Source: Clostridia bacterium | GTDB lineage: Bacteria > Bacillota > Clostridia > Oscillospirales > RGIG577 | Assembly: GCA_017513095.1 (NCBI GenBank) | Contig: JAFWDJ010000020.1 | Span: 81,996-145,995, forward strand | DNA: 64,000 nt | Direction: 5' to 3' | Shown: one piece after another, positions 57,550-64,000 of the stretch | Layout: each line of letters starts with the position of its first letter | Numbering within the stretch: the stretch's first letter is position 1 | Notes under the pieces: model-generated | What the model was told of the DNA's origin: nothing | What the model saw: the letters and a program-made list of their open reading frames with translations, nothing else | Databases searched by the model: none | Translations under genes and position numbers: made by a program

Positions 57550-57591
57550 ACCACCCCAAAAAATCCGCAAGCGTATTTTTCGGGGCCCCGG
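57550..57591 (-). repeat. Small GC palindrome (P45 family), copy 5
   Basis: Inverted relative to copy 4 and nearly identical to it. It lies in the opposite arm of the same long element, before ATTTTGCTAC. Confidence 0.75.
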
Positions 57592-57765
57592 ATTTTGCTA
57601 CTTTTGTTTCCAAAAGTAGGCCCCTCCGGCAGGAGACAATAGTCTTTAGAACGGAGTTCTGAAAAAGAATGATGTTTAAGCAGAATGCGAAGGCATAAGT
57701 ATAGGGGAAGGTAGGTTAAAAACTTGAAAGTGAAGCGTTTTTTAAGCTTTTGGGACGCACCTCAT

Positions 57766-57808
57766 CCGTCGGCTTCGCCGCCACCTTCCCCTCGAAGGGG
57801 AAGGCTTT
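57766..57808 (+). repeat. REP2 palindrome
   Basis: CACCTCATCCGTCGGCTTCG...CCCCTCGAAGGGGAAGGC, followed at once by TTTATGTAAACC. Confidence 0.75.
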
Positions 57809-57838
57809 ATGTAAACCAAAAGCTTCTCCATCGGTCAA

Positions 57839-58142
57839 GCCGTGTCGGGCGCATCGTGCGCCCGTCTGATTCTGATTGCGCTATCTTCCGATGATGAGTG
57901 TTGTCGAGGGCGCCAAATCAAAGGGGGACGGGGGGAAATCGGCGCTAAGCGCTGATGTGAGCTTGCATTTAGCACAATCCCCGCGAGCCTCAGCCGATTT
58001 CCCCCGGAAATTTTGCTACTTTTGTTTCCAAAAGTAGGCCCCTCCGGCAGGAGACAATAGTCTTTAGAACGGAGTTCTGAAAAAGAATGATGTTTAAGCA
58101 GAATGCGAAGGCGTAAGTATAGGGAAAGATAGGTTAAATGTC
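57839..58142 (-). repeat. Truncated long element, copy D
   Basis: This repeats the half of copy C from the CGGGCGCATCGTGCGCCCG core to the outer arm (GATGTTTAAGCAGAATGCGAAGGC), and lacks the other half and the small GC palindrome. It lies directly beside copy C in the same orientation. Confidence 0.8.
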
Positions 58143-58201
58143 TGAAAGCAGAGCTTCTATAATGATTATAGTATATAATCGCACGCGCCATGGCGGCGCT
58201 A

Positions 58202-58247
58202 CCCCTCATCCGTCGGCTTCGCCGCCACCTTCCCCCGGGGGGGAAGG
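58202..58247 (+). repeat. REP2 palindrome
   Basis: CCCTCATCCGTCGGCTTCG...CCCCCGGGGGGGAAGGC, followed by a GGTTTACATAA motif at 58289. Confidence 0.7.
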
Positions 58248-58337
58248 CATACCACCGCGCCCGACGCGGCGCGGCCGGCGGGGAAGCGGTTTACATAATT
58301 CCGCATTCCTCGAAGGCGGGGGTGCGTCATCATTCTA

Positions 58338-58371
58338 AACAGAAAGGAACGCCATAGGCGTTCCTTTCTGT
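58338..58371 (-). terminator. Terminator of the large secreted protein gene
   Basis: CAGAAAGGAACGCC / GGCGTTCCTTTCTG, a long perfect stem immediately beyond the stop. Confidence 0.85.
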
Positions 58372-58372
58372 A

Positions 58373-60985
58373 TTATTCATTATTCTCGCCGTCGTAGATG
58401 GTCAAAGCCTTCGTTACGGGTTTATTCTGCCCGTCGAGGGCAAAAAGCCTTACCTTCGCGGTGTCGGTGCTGCAGGTGAACGGGAAGGATACGGTGATTA
58501 TCTGCCCGCCTTCGGCCGCGGAAGGCACGGCGGGACGCGAAACGGCATCAATAAGCCTGCCGTTTTCGTCGTAGGACGCGAGTATCAACGTGAAGGGCCC
58601 GGCCTGCTCGGTGTAAACGCTTACCTCAACGGTATCGATATCGACCTGCCCCACGTCGTCGCGCGAGACGACCTCGCCGCCGCTTATAAGCTTTCCGCAA
58701 ATCGGCATAACGGCGCACTTCTCGACGTGCTCCTTTAAATAAATAAGCGTAAGATCGGAATCCGTCGCCGTTATCCTGATGGGAGCCATGCCGTATTCGT
58801 ACGAGTTCTCCGTATGCGGCGTTACAAATCCCCGCCTTACGTCCCCGAAGCTTCCTCTGTAAAAATTATAGACCTCCGACTCCGCGTTAAGCCCGTATGT
58901 AAAGAAGTCGAAACCGGAGCTTACTGTCGGCCGGTATATCCTGCTCTCGCCCTTAGGCAGTGTCTCGACAGCTATGGGCGATTCGACCGTCTGCGCATTT
59001 ACAACGCATGGGTAATATCTTAAAACGCAGCCGTCCTCAAGCGCGGTGAAGGTCATCTGCAGCGTATCGGACTCCATATACTTCAGAGTGAACGCCCTCG
59101 GCTGCATATTGCTTATGTATCCGGAGGAGTAGTCGTCCCATTCCGTCTCGACATACGCCACGGCGCCCTTCAGCGTTATGCCCGAAAGTGTCACGCCGTT
59201 TTCGACCGCCTCATCCTTCCACGTGAATTTCACGCTTTCTCTCTTTGAAAGGGAGACCGTTTCGGTAAGCGGCGCGTTTATTTCCGACCATCCGCCCGCC
59301 GTGCGGAACCGAAAGATCGTCGTGCCGCAGGATTCAAGCGCGTGCAGGGTGACGTCGTCGTATCCCTCTTCGTTCTTTTCGACCTTTAACTCCTGTACGC
59401 GGTAGGGGTGTCCCGTGCGGTGAACGCGGTCGTCGCCGACAATCACGTCCGGTGTTACGAACGTCTCCCCGGCGCGCAGTACCTTGTATTTATAGACGGG
59501 CTCGACGCCTTCGGTCACCGTGAAGTCCCCTGCCGCGAACTGAAGAGAGCATACCCCCGAAACGGCGGTGAACTTCGTCGTATCGCCCGCCTTTATGTTC
59601 ATCTTACTGCTGCTGCCCAGGCCCGTATAGCTTTTCTCAAGTATGTCGTAATAGTCTCCCTTCGCGGAGAACGTTCCGCAGAGGATAACCTCGCGCGCCT
59701 CGTCCGAATCGTTGGCAAGAGCGACGCTCTCGCCCTCGTAAACGACGACGGCTTCGACTCCCGCCTGCTTTATCGGCTCGGCCGATATTTCGAACTGTCC
59801 CGAAAGGGCCCTAAAGCTGCCGTTCACGCCCGTTATTATGACCTTGCCGCCCGTGGGCAGCATTATGCCCTTCACGCCCTCGCACTCCGTATCCGATATG
59901 ACGCCCGCGCCCAGGGCCGCGTACTTGTCGGGATTTTTCTCAAGCATGCTCGTCGTAACGCCGAAAAACGGAGCCGCTTTGCCGCTTACGTTTGTGAACG
60001 TCACCTTGAGGGTCGCCGCCGTAGTCCATATTACGGGAGCCGGAAGCTCTGCGGGCTCAAACGCCTCGTTTAAAAGCGCGTAACGCGAACCGTCAAGGCT
60101 TGCGCCGCCCATCGCAACGGTGTATCCCGCCGGCACTTCGAGGGTACCGCCCGCGTTGACCGCTTTTAGCTTATGCGCCTCCCCCGCGTAGTACACGGCC
60201 GCGCTGCCTTCGCAGTAGACCTCCTGCGTCCGTCCGGAAACGTTCTTAAAGGCCGCCGTTTCGTTAAGCCCAAGCACACCGAATACCCACGCGGGCTCTG
60301 CGTTCGCTTCCATTGTAAAATATTCGCTGCGAGCCATGCAGTAAACGTGGGGAGCGACGGCGCTTGCAAAGGAACCGGAAGAGTGTCTGAAACGATACCA
60401 GCCGTCGGTGGTCACCGCGGCGCGTCCTCCCGCGGGCACGGAAAGCACCTCGCGGCGTATACTTCCGCCGCCGTTATAAAAGAAATCCTTTTTGTTCACG
60501 GTGCCGTCGGCGTTAAAGATATAATATGCCCACGCCTCGTTGCTTTCCGTGCGCAAAAGCACATTCGCGCTGTGATCCGTAATGTTCGTGAACGCATACG
60601 TTTCGCCGAACCAGATATCGGCGTGAAGAAGGGCCGACGGCTCGTTCTTTTCGGCCGTCACTTCTCCGTTCAGTTCAAGCCTGCTTGACGACGCGTACCC
60701 GCAGTCGTGTATTATGAGCTTTCCTCCGGCGGGAAGAGTCGGGCTTTCGTTCGGATATACGGCGTAAACGTCGCGCGCCGTTACGTTTCCTTCCGCGTCG
60801 CATATAACGTAATCCATGCGCGAAAGCGAAAGCGGTATGTCCGTATCGCCGACGTTTGTGACCGTCCAGCAGTCGCCGGGGGCAATGTTAAGATAGTTCA
60901 CCCCGTCCGTCTCCGCCATGGCCGGAAGTCCTGCGACGGTTATCATAAGAAGCGCCAGCACAAGGGCGAGTATACGTTTATTCAA
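58373..60985 (-). CDS. Large secreted protein of unknown family
   Basis: An 870-residue exported protein with signal peptide residues 1-25 (KRILALVLALLMITVAGLPAMA). The rest is a string of about ten beta-sandwich-like modules, many beginning with a 'W/F x V T N V/I' strand (DCWTVTNVGDTDIPL, TYAFTNITDHSANVLL, TAAFKNVSGRTQEVYCEG, LKVTFTNVSGKAAPFFG). No SLH, LPXTG or catalytic motif is seen, so it may be secreted or held by an unknown means. The TTG at 60985 is preferred because AAAGGAG precedes it; an upstream ATG (61015) lacks a ribosome binding site. Confidence 0.7.
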   Translation of the reverse strand: MNKRILALVLALLMITVAGLPAMAETDGVNYLNIAPGDCWTVTNVGDTDIPLSLSRMDYVICDAEGNVTARDVYAVYPNESPTLPAGGKLIIHDCGYASSSRLELNGEVTAEKNEPSALLHADIWFGETYAFTNITDHSANVLLRTESNEAWAYYIFNADGTVNKKDFFYNGGGSIRREVLSVPAGGRAAVTTDGWYRFRHSSGSFASAVAPHVYCMARSEYFTMEANAEPAWVFGVLGLNETAAFKNVSGRTQEVYCEGSAAVYYAGEAHKLKAVNAGGTLEVPAGYTVAMGGASLDGSRYALLNEAFEPAELPAPVIWTTAATLKVTFTNVSGKAAPFFGVTTSMLEKNPDKYAALGAGVISDTECEGVKGIMLPTGGKVIITGVNGSFRALSGQFEISAEPIKQAGVEAVVVYEGESVALANDSDEAREVILCGTFSAKGDYYDILEKSYTGLGSSSKMNIKAGDTTKFTAVSGVCSLQFAAGDFTVTEGVEPVYKYKVLRAGETFVTPDVIVGDDRVHRTGHPYRVQELKVEKNEEGYDDVTLHALESCGTTIFRFRTAGGWSEINAPLTETVSLSKRESVKFTWKDEAVENGVTLSGITLKGAVAYVETEWDDYSSGYISNMQPRAFTLKYMESDTLQMTFTALEDGCVLRYYPCVVNAQTVESPIAVETLPKGESRIYRPTVSSGFDFFTYGLNAESEVYNFYRGSFGDVRRGFVTPHTENSYEYGMAPIRITATDSDLTLIYLKEHVEKCAVMPICGKLISGGEVVSRDDVGQVDIDTVEVSVYTEQAGPFTLILASYDENGRLIDAVSRPAVPSAAEGGQIITVSFPFTCSTDTAKVRLFALDGQNKPVTKALTIYDGENNE

Positions 60986-61073
60986 GGGGATCAGCTCCTT
61001 TTTTCGCTTTTTCATAAGTGTACCACATTCTGCGCCGCCAATCAAGAAAACGGCAGCCGCGTTTTCGGACGAA

Positions 61074-61102
61074 AAAAGGGGCTGTGAAAAAAGTCTCTGC
61101 AA
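61074..61102 (+). repeat. Solo insertion-sequence-like end
   Basis: A 29-bp sequence (AAAAGGGGCTGTGAAAAAAG...) is repeated exactly at 63876-63904 in the same direction. It resembles the terminal repeat style of IS1182-type elements. Confidence 0.6.
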
Positions 61103-61106
61103 TCGA

Positions 61107-62947
61107 GTAGGAGGAAATTCCTCGATTGAGTAATTTCCGACCTCTCACCACCGTACGTACCGTTCGGTATACGGGGGTTCAATCAACTTAACAAGTGACA
61201 CACCTTTTGGTGTAGTAGTCCAGCATAGAGATTAGTCCAAATTCGGCTAATCTCTTGTTGCTTATGGCTTGGTGAACATCCCAGCAACGGGCAGGGTTTG
61301 CATAACCATGTAAGTATGCTGTTTTCCATGCTGACCATGCTGGAATCCCAAGCTTCATTAGATTCTTTGCTCTGTTCTTTGGCGTTTTCCAATGCTTCCA
61401 GATACACATTCGAAGCCTGTACCTGATGTTGCTGTCAAGCCGTTCGCACAAACCTTTCATGCTCCCGATTTTGAAATAGTTTATCCATCCTCGGATAAGC
61501 TGGTTGAGTTTCTGCACTTTATAGGAGTTGCTTACTCCCCAACTTCTGCGCGTGAGTTTCTTCATCTGCGCCTTGAACTTCGCCACTGCCTTCGGGTGTG
61601 GTCTGGCTTTATATCCTCTGGCAAATGAGTCAAAATAAAATCCAAATCCAAGATACTTGGTACCGTTGGGCTTATCAACCTTGCTCTTTTCGGCATTTAC
61701 TTTTAATCCAAGCTTAACCTCAATAAATCGGGGCACGCTTTTCATTACTCGCTCTGCCGCCTGTCTGCTCCCGACCATGATTATCAGGTCATCTGCATAT
61801 CGGACGAAGCCCAGTCCTCTCGCTTCCAGTTCTTTATCCAGTTCGTTGAGCATGATGTTCGCTAACAGCGGTGAAATATTTCCGCCTTGTGGCGTGCCGA
61901 ATATAGTATCTTCGTACTCATCATCGATCATCACTCCGCTGACAAGAAATTTTCTTACCACCGATATGACATCTCCGTCCTTGATCGTCCGTCCGAAGAT
62001 GGTCATCAACTTGTCGTGGTCAACGGTATCAAAGAACTTTGCAAGGTCGATGTCCACAATCCAGCTATGTCCGTCATTCATCATTTCCAATGCTTTTAGG
62101 ACTGCCTGTTGCGCACACCGATTAGGTCTGAACCCATAGCTGTGATCGTGAAACTGCTCCTCAAAGATAGGAGTGAGTACCTGTGCTACCGCCTGTTGTA
62201 CAAAGCGGTCTACTACTGTTGGCACTCCCAGGTTCCTTATGCCACCGTCCGGTTTGGGTATCTCCACTCTGCGGACAGGTTGCGGCTTATACTTTCTCGT
62301 CCGCAACTGCTCCCTAATGTTTTCGCCGTTTTCCGAAAGGTATGTGCCAAGCTTCTCTACGGTCATTCCGTCTACTCCAGCCGCTCCTTTGTTCCTGACG
62401 ACTTGCAGATATGCCGCATTGAGGTTATCTTTGCTTAATATCTGTTCCATGAGACTACTTGTGTTCATGCGTTGTTTCCTCTCTGCCCCTTTTGCCTTTG
62501 CCACCTTTGAAGTTATCGACAGGTGTATGCTCCGGCTACGAAGTGGAACGTACTTCAACTGATTGATTGTTCAGCCCTTCGCTCCATCCCCATTACGGGG
62601 ACTTCTTCACTACTATGGCTTCTGCTGACTTCTCACAGTTCGTTGTTACTACGGCTAATGAGACCGCCTGTGAGACCTCCCCACTTAAGGTACTGACTCT
62701 TTCCCCTCATCTACCTGCCGCATTTACCGGTACTTCCGACAACTTTTGGACTTCATCGTCTTTTGCCGACTTATCCGTATTTCCCAGCCTTATATGCAGT
62801 TCCTGTTCGTCAGGCCAAGGGTTTGCCTACAGCTTCCTTCAGATTCTACCTCGCGATAGACACCCTTGCTGTTCAGCTATGTACTTCGTCGTTGCCTACG
62901 CGTACTCGGGACTTTCACCCGTTAGAGCCCGCCCATGGCGGGCGAAC
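61107..62947 (-). mobile_element. Group II intron, full length
   Basis: On the minus strand it runs from GTTCGCCCGCC (62947) through a structured domain I with GGTGAAAGTCCCGAGTACG, the maturase ORF, and a domain V hairpin (CCGTATACCG / CGGTACGTACGG with the usual CG bulge, about 61148-61172). A domain VI-like hairpin follows, to about 61107. The 5' end lies directly after the T-run of a terminator hairpin (62948-62982), the target typical of group IIC introns. Ends are approximate. Confidence 0.8.
61188..62468 (-). CDS. ltrA: Group II intron reverse transcriptase/maturase
   Basis: A 426-residue intron-encoded protein. RT motifs are present: KGAAGVDGMTVE, RRVEIPKPDGGIRNLGVPTVVDRFVQQA, YGFRPNRCAQQAV, IVDIDLAKFFDTVDH, GTPQGGNISPLLANI, and the catalytic RYADDLIIM (YADD). 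NAEKSKV and a maturase X domain (TPKNRAKNLMKLGIPAWSAW) follow. No HNH endonuclease domain is present, so mobility may rely on replication forks or hairpins. The ATG at 62468 has GAGAGGAA upstream; the 30 residues before it are probably intron RNA. Confidence 0.92.
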   Translation of the reverse strand: MNTSSLMEQILSKDNLNAAYLQVVRNKGAAGVDGMTVEKLGTYLSENGENIREQLRTRKYKPQPVRRVEIPKPDGGIRNLGVPTVVDRFVQQAVAQVLTPIFEEQFHDHSYGFRPNRCAQQAVLKALEMMNDGHSWIVDIDLAKFFDTVDHDKLMTIFGRTIKDGDVISVVRKFLVSGVMIDDEYEDTIFGTPQGGNISPLLANIMLNELDKELEARGLGFVRYADDLIIMVGSRQAAERVMKSVPRFIEVKLGLKVNAEKSKVDKPNGTKYLGFGFYFDSFARGYKARPHPKAVAKFKAQMKKLTRRSWGVSNSYKVQKLNQLIRGWINYFKIGSMKGLCERLDSNIRYRLRMCIWKHWKTPKNRAKNLMKLGIPAWSAWKTAYLHGYANPARCWDVHQAISNKRLAEFGLISMLDYYTKRCVTC

Positions 62948-62984
62948 AAAACGCCTGCGGACTTTTCGTCCGCAGGCGTTTTCC
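62948..62984 (-). terminator. Terminator of the flavin-oxidase gene and intron target
   Basis: A perfect 12-bp stem ACGCCTGCGGAC / GTCCGCAGGCGT with loop GAAAA, followed on the minus strand by TTTG and then the intron. Confidence 0.92.
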
Positions 62985-62995
62985 CTTGCTCCGCC

Positions 62996-63388
62996 TCAGA
63001 GATTGTATACTACCGGCGCTTCCGTCATGGAGCAGAGCGTTGCCTTGCCGCCCTTCATGTAAAGCACGGACATGTTGCTGTCCGTGGGGCTGTATACTGC
63101 CTTTAAGGGCTTGTACTCCTCAAGCATTGCCTCCCTTGCGGGGATGTTCTCGTCGTTTACAAGCTGCGTCTCAATGCGCATCCACTTGCCGCCGACTATT
63201 GCGACTATCTCTACCTTGGGATTCTTCTCTATCTGCTTATATACGTCCTTTTTCTTGCCCGTTATAAGATAAAGCCTGCCCTCGAACTCAATTACCGCGC
63301 CGAAGGGACGAACGCGGGGCTGGTCGCCGTCGACCGTTGCAAGATAGAACGTGCCTGCCTTCTTTAAGAACTCATAAACTTCCTTCAT
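62996..63388 (-). CDS. Pyridoxamine 5'-phosphate oxidase-family protein
   Basis: A 130-residue split-barrel flavin-binding protein. Typical strands are FYLATVDGDQPRVRPFGAVIEFEGRLYLITGKKKDVYKQI (flavin phosphate contacts), then VEIVAIVGGKWMRIETQLVND. Small members act as FMN-dependent oxidoreductases or detoxification proteins, not as true pyridoxine synthesis enzymes. AAGGAGA lies 9 bases before the ATG at 63388. It is divergent from an HxlR regulator, a pairing that suggests redox- or electrophile-controlled expression. Confidence 0.88.
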   Translation of the reverse strand: MKEVYEFLKKAGTFYLATVDGDQPRVRPFGAVIEFEGRLYLITGKKKDVYKQIEKNPKVEIVAIVGGKWMRIETQLVNDENIPAREAMLEEYKPLKAVYSPTDSNMSVLYMKGGKATLCSMTEAPVVYNL

Positions 63389-63431
63389 GATTTTATTCTC
63401 CTTTCGTATGTGTGCCATTTACGTTGACGTA

Positions 63432-63460
63432 TTGACTTTTTCGTCTTACGATATTAAAAT
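63432..63460 (+). promoter_or_regulatory. hxlR promoter and possible operators
   Basis: TTGACT, 17-bp spacer, TAAAAT. Repeated TACGATATT/TACGATACC blocks at 63447, 63485 and 63494 lie in the shared intergenic region and may bind the HxlR protein. Confidence 0.6.
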
Positions 63461-63537
63461 ATATCATAGGAAAGTAAATGTAAATACGATATTTTACGAT
63501 ACCGGTATCTCACGCGATACCTAAAGGAGCCAAAGCC

Positions 63538-63876
63538 ATGTCGGAAAAGCCGGATCTCTTCGGAAAATGTCCCTTCGTCACCTCCCAGAAGGTGCTCACG
63601 GGAAAATGGTCAATGTACATCCTTCATCTGCTCTGCAAATACGGCACCGTCCGCTTCAACGAGATGCTTCGTCTCATGCCGGAGGGCATGACCCATACCA
63701 CCCTGTCGCGCCAGCTCAAGACGCTGGAGGAGGAGGGGCTCATCGTAAGAAAGGAGTACTCTCAGATACCGCCGAAGGTGGAGTATTTTTTAAGCGACAT
63801 CGGGGAAAAGTTCCGCCCCGTGTCGGAGGCTCTGGGCAAATGGGGGCTTGAGTATATCGCCTATATGAAGCAGTAA
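63538..63876 (+). CDS. HxlR-family transcriptional regulator
   Basis: A 112-residue winged-helix protein. The family starts CPFVTSQKVLTGKWSMYILHLL with a conserved N-terminal Cys (CP motif, a redox/electrophile sensor in several homologues), then RFNEMLRLMPEGMTHTTLSRQLKTLEEEGLIVRKEY (recognition helix) and VEYFLSDIGEKFRPV. It probably controls the divergent flavin oxidase-like gene. AAAGGAG precedes the ATG. Confidence 0.92.
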   Translation: MSEKPDLFGKCPFVTSQKVLTGKWSMYILHLLCKYGTVRFNEMLRLMPEGMTHTTLSRQLKTLEEEGLIVRKEYSQIPPKVEYFLSDIGEKFRPVSEALGKWGLEYIAYMKQ

Positions 63877-64000
63877 AAAGGGGCTGTGAAAAAAGTCTCT
63901 GCAAAAAAGGAGAACGCAACCAAGCGAAAAACTTGGAAGCGTTCTTCTTTTTTGGTACAATTTTTGTGACATGAAAAACAGCACCAGAAAGAATTATAGT
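63876..64000 (+). mobile_element. Left end of an insertion-sequence-like element (continues past window)
   Basis: It starts with the 29-bp repeat shared with 61074-61102, then a hairpin with AGAACGC..CCAAG / CTTGG..GCGTTCT arms. An ATG at 63972 opens a basic, KN-rich frame (MKNSTRKNYS) that runs off the window. The layout fits an IS end plus transposase start; family assignment is tentative. Confidence 0.5.
63972..64000 (+). CDS. Putative transposase start (partial)
   Basis: Only ten codons are visible. A start shortly after the IS-like end, with KNYS near the N terminus, is compatible with IS1182-like transposases, but this cannot be confirmed here. Confidence 0.3.

Larger units (their letters stand above)
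56930..57751 (-). repeat. Long intergenic inverted-repeat element, copy C, with insertions in both arms
   Basis: This is copy A/B in opposite orientation. It is longer because each arm holds a small GC palindrome (57089-57131 and 57550-57591) at mirror-image positions, exactly where A, B and D read AAATTTCC. The core CGGGCGCATCGTGCGCCCG (near 57387) is intact. Confidence 0.8.

Overview
The window is bacterial chromosome of about 55% G+C with Gram-positive anaerobe character. Evidence is strong AGGAGG-type ribosome binding sites, two S-layer-homology (SLH) surface proteins, a T-box leader, a FabT/FabK-type fatty acid operon, RNase M5, and dense short palindromic repeats of the kind seen in gut Clostridia. 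An Oscillospiraceae-like or related Clostridia lineage is the best guess; no rRNA or tRNA gene is present to fix it.

Layout. 1-2.2 kb: partial WYL-domain regulator, a small membrane protein, a secreted cell-wall amidase. 2.4-8.4 kb (minus): ilvC-leuA-leuC-leuD-leuB behind a T-box leader with a near-consensus promoter. 8.5-9.6 kb: repeat island. 9.7-14.6 kb: metG-tatD, a degenerate histidine-kinase-like protein on the other strand, and a GAPDH with unusual cofactor-site residues. 15-24.6 kb: a complete fatty acid operon (MarR regulator, fabH, acpP, fabK, fabD, fabG, fabF, accB, fabZ, accC, accD, accA). 25-31 kb: M20 amidohydrolase, maf, and a 1290-residue SLH protein with about eight internal repeats. 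31-35 kb: secA-prfB. 35-36.5 kb: second repeat island. 36.6-44.8 kb (minus): a complete aromatic operon (aroF, tyrA, aroB, aroA, aroC, pheA, aroE-aroK fusion, aroQ) preceded by a Phe/Tyr-rich leader peptide and terminator. 45-46.6 kb: holA and an RNase M5-like gene. 46.7-56.7 kb: a 1580-residue SLH protein, a tandem PepSY protein, NUDIX hydrolase, a DUF559 nuclease-like gene set inside inverted repeats, a flavodoxin-like protein, a lipoprotein, an FAH-family enzyme with a small coupled protein, and a small acetyltransferase. 56.7-58.3 kb: third repeat island. 58.4-64 kb: a large secreted protein of unknown type, a group II intron placed directly behind a transcription terminator, a divergent flavin-oxidase-like/HxlR pair, and the start of an insertion-sequence-like element at the window edge.

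The housekeeping blocks are ordinary. The unusual biology is in the intergenic DNA. At least four repeat families are layered there: two short REP-like palindromes, a roughly 750-830 bp non-coding element with long inverted arms, and a small (about 40-50 bp) GC-rich palindrome that has inserted into members of the other families, and once into another copy of itself. In each case an uninterrupted copy in the same window shows the empty site. One REP pair brackets a DUF559 nuclease-like gene and supplies both its Shine-Dalgarno sequence and its stop codon. Together these suggest an active, largely undescribed small-repeat mobilisation system; this is inferred from sequence alone.
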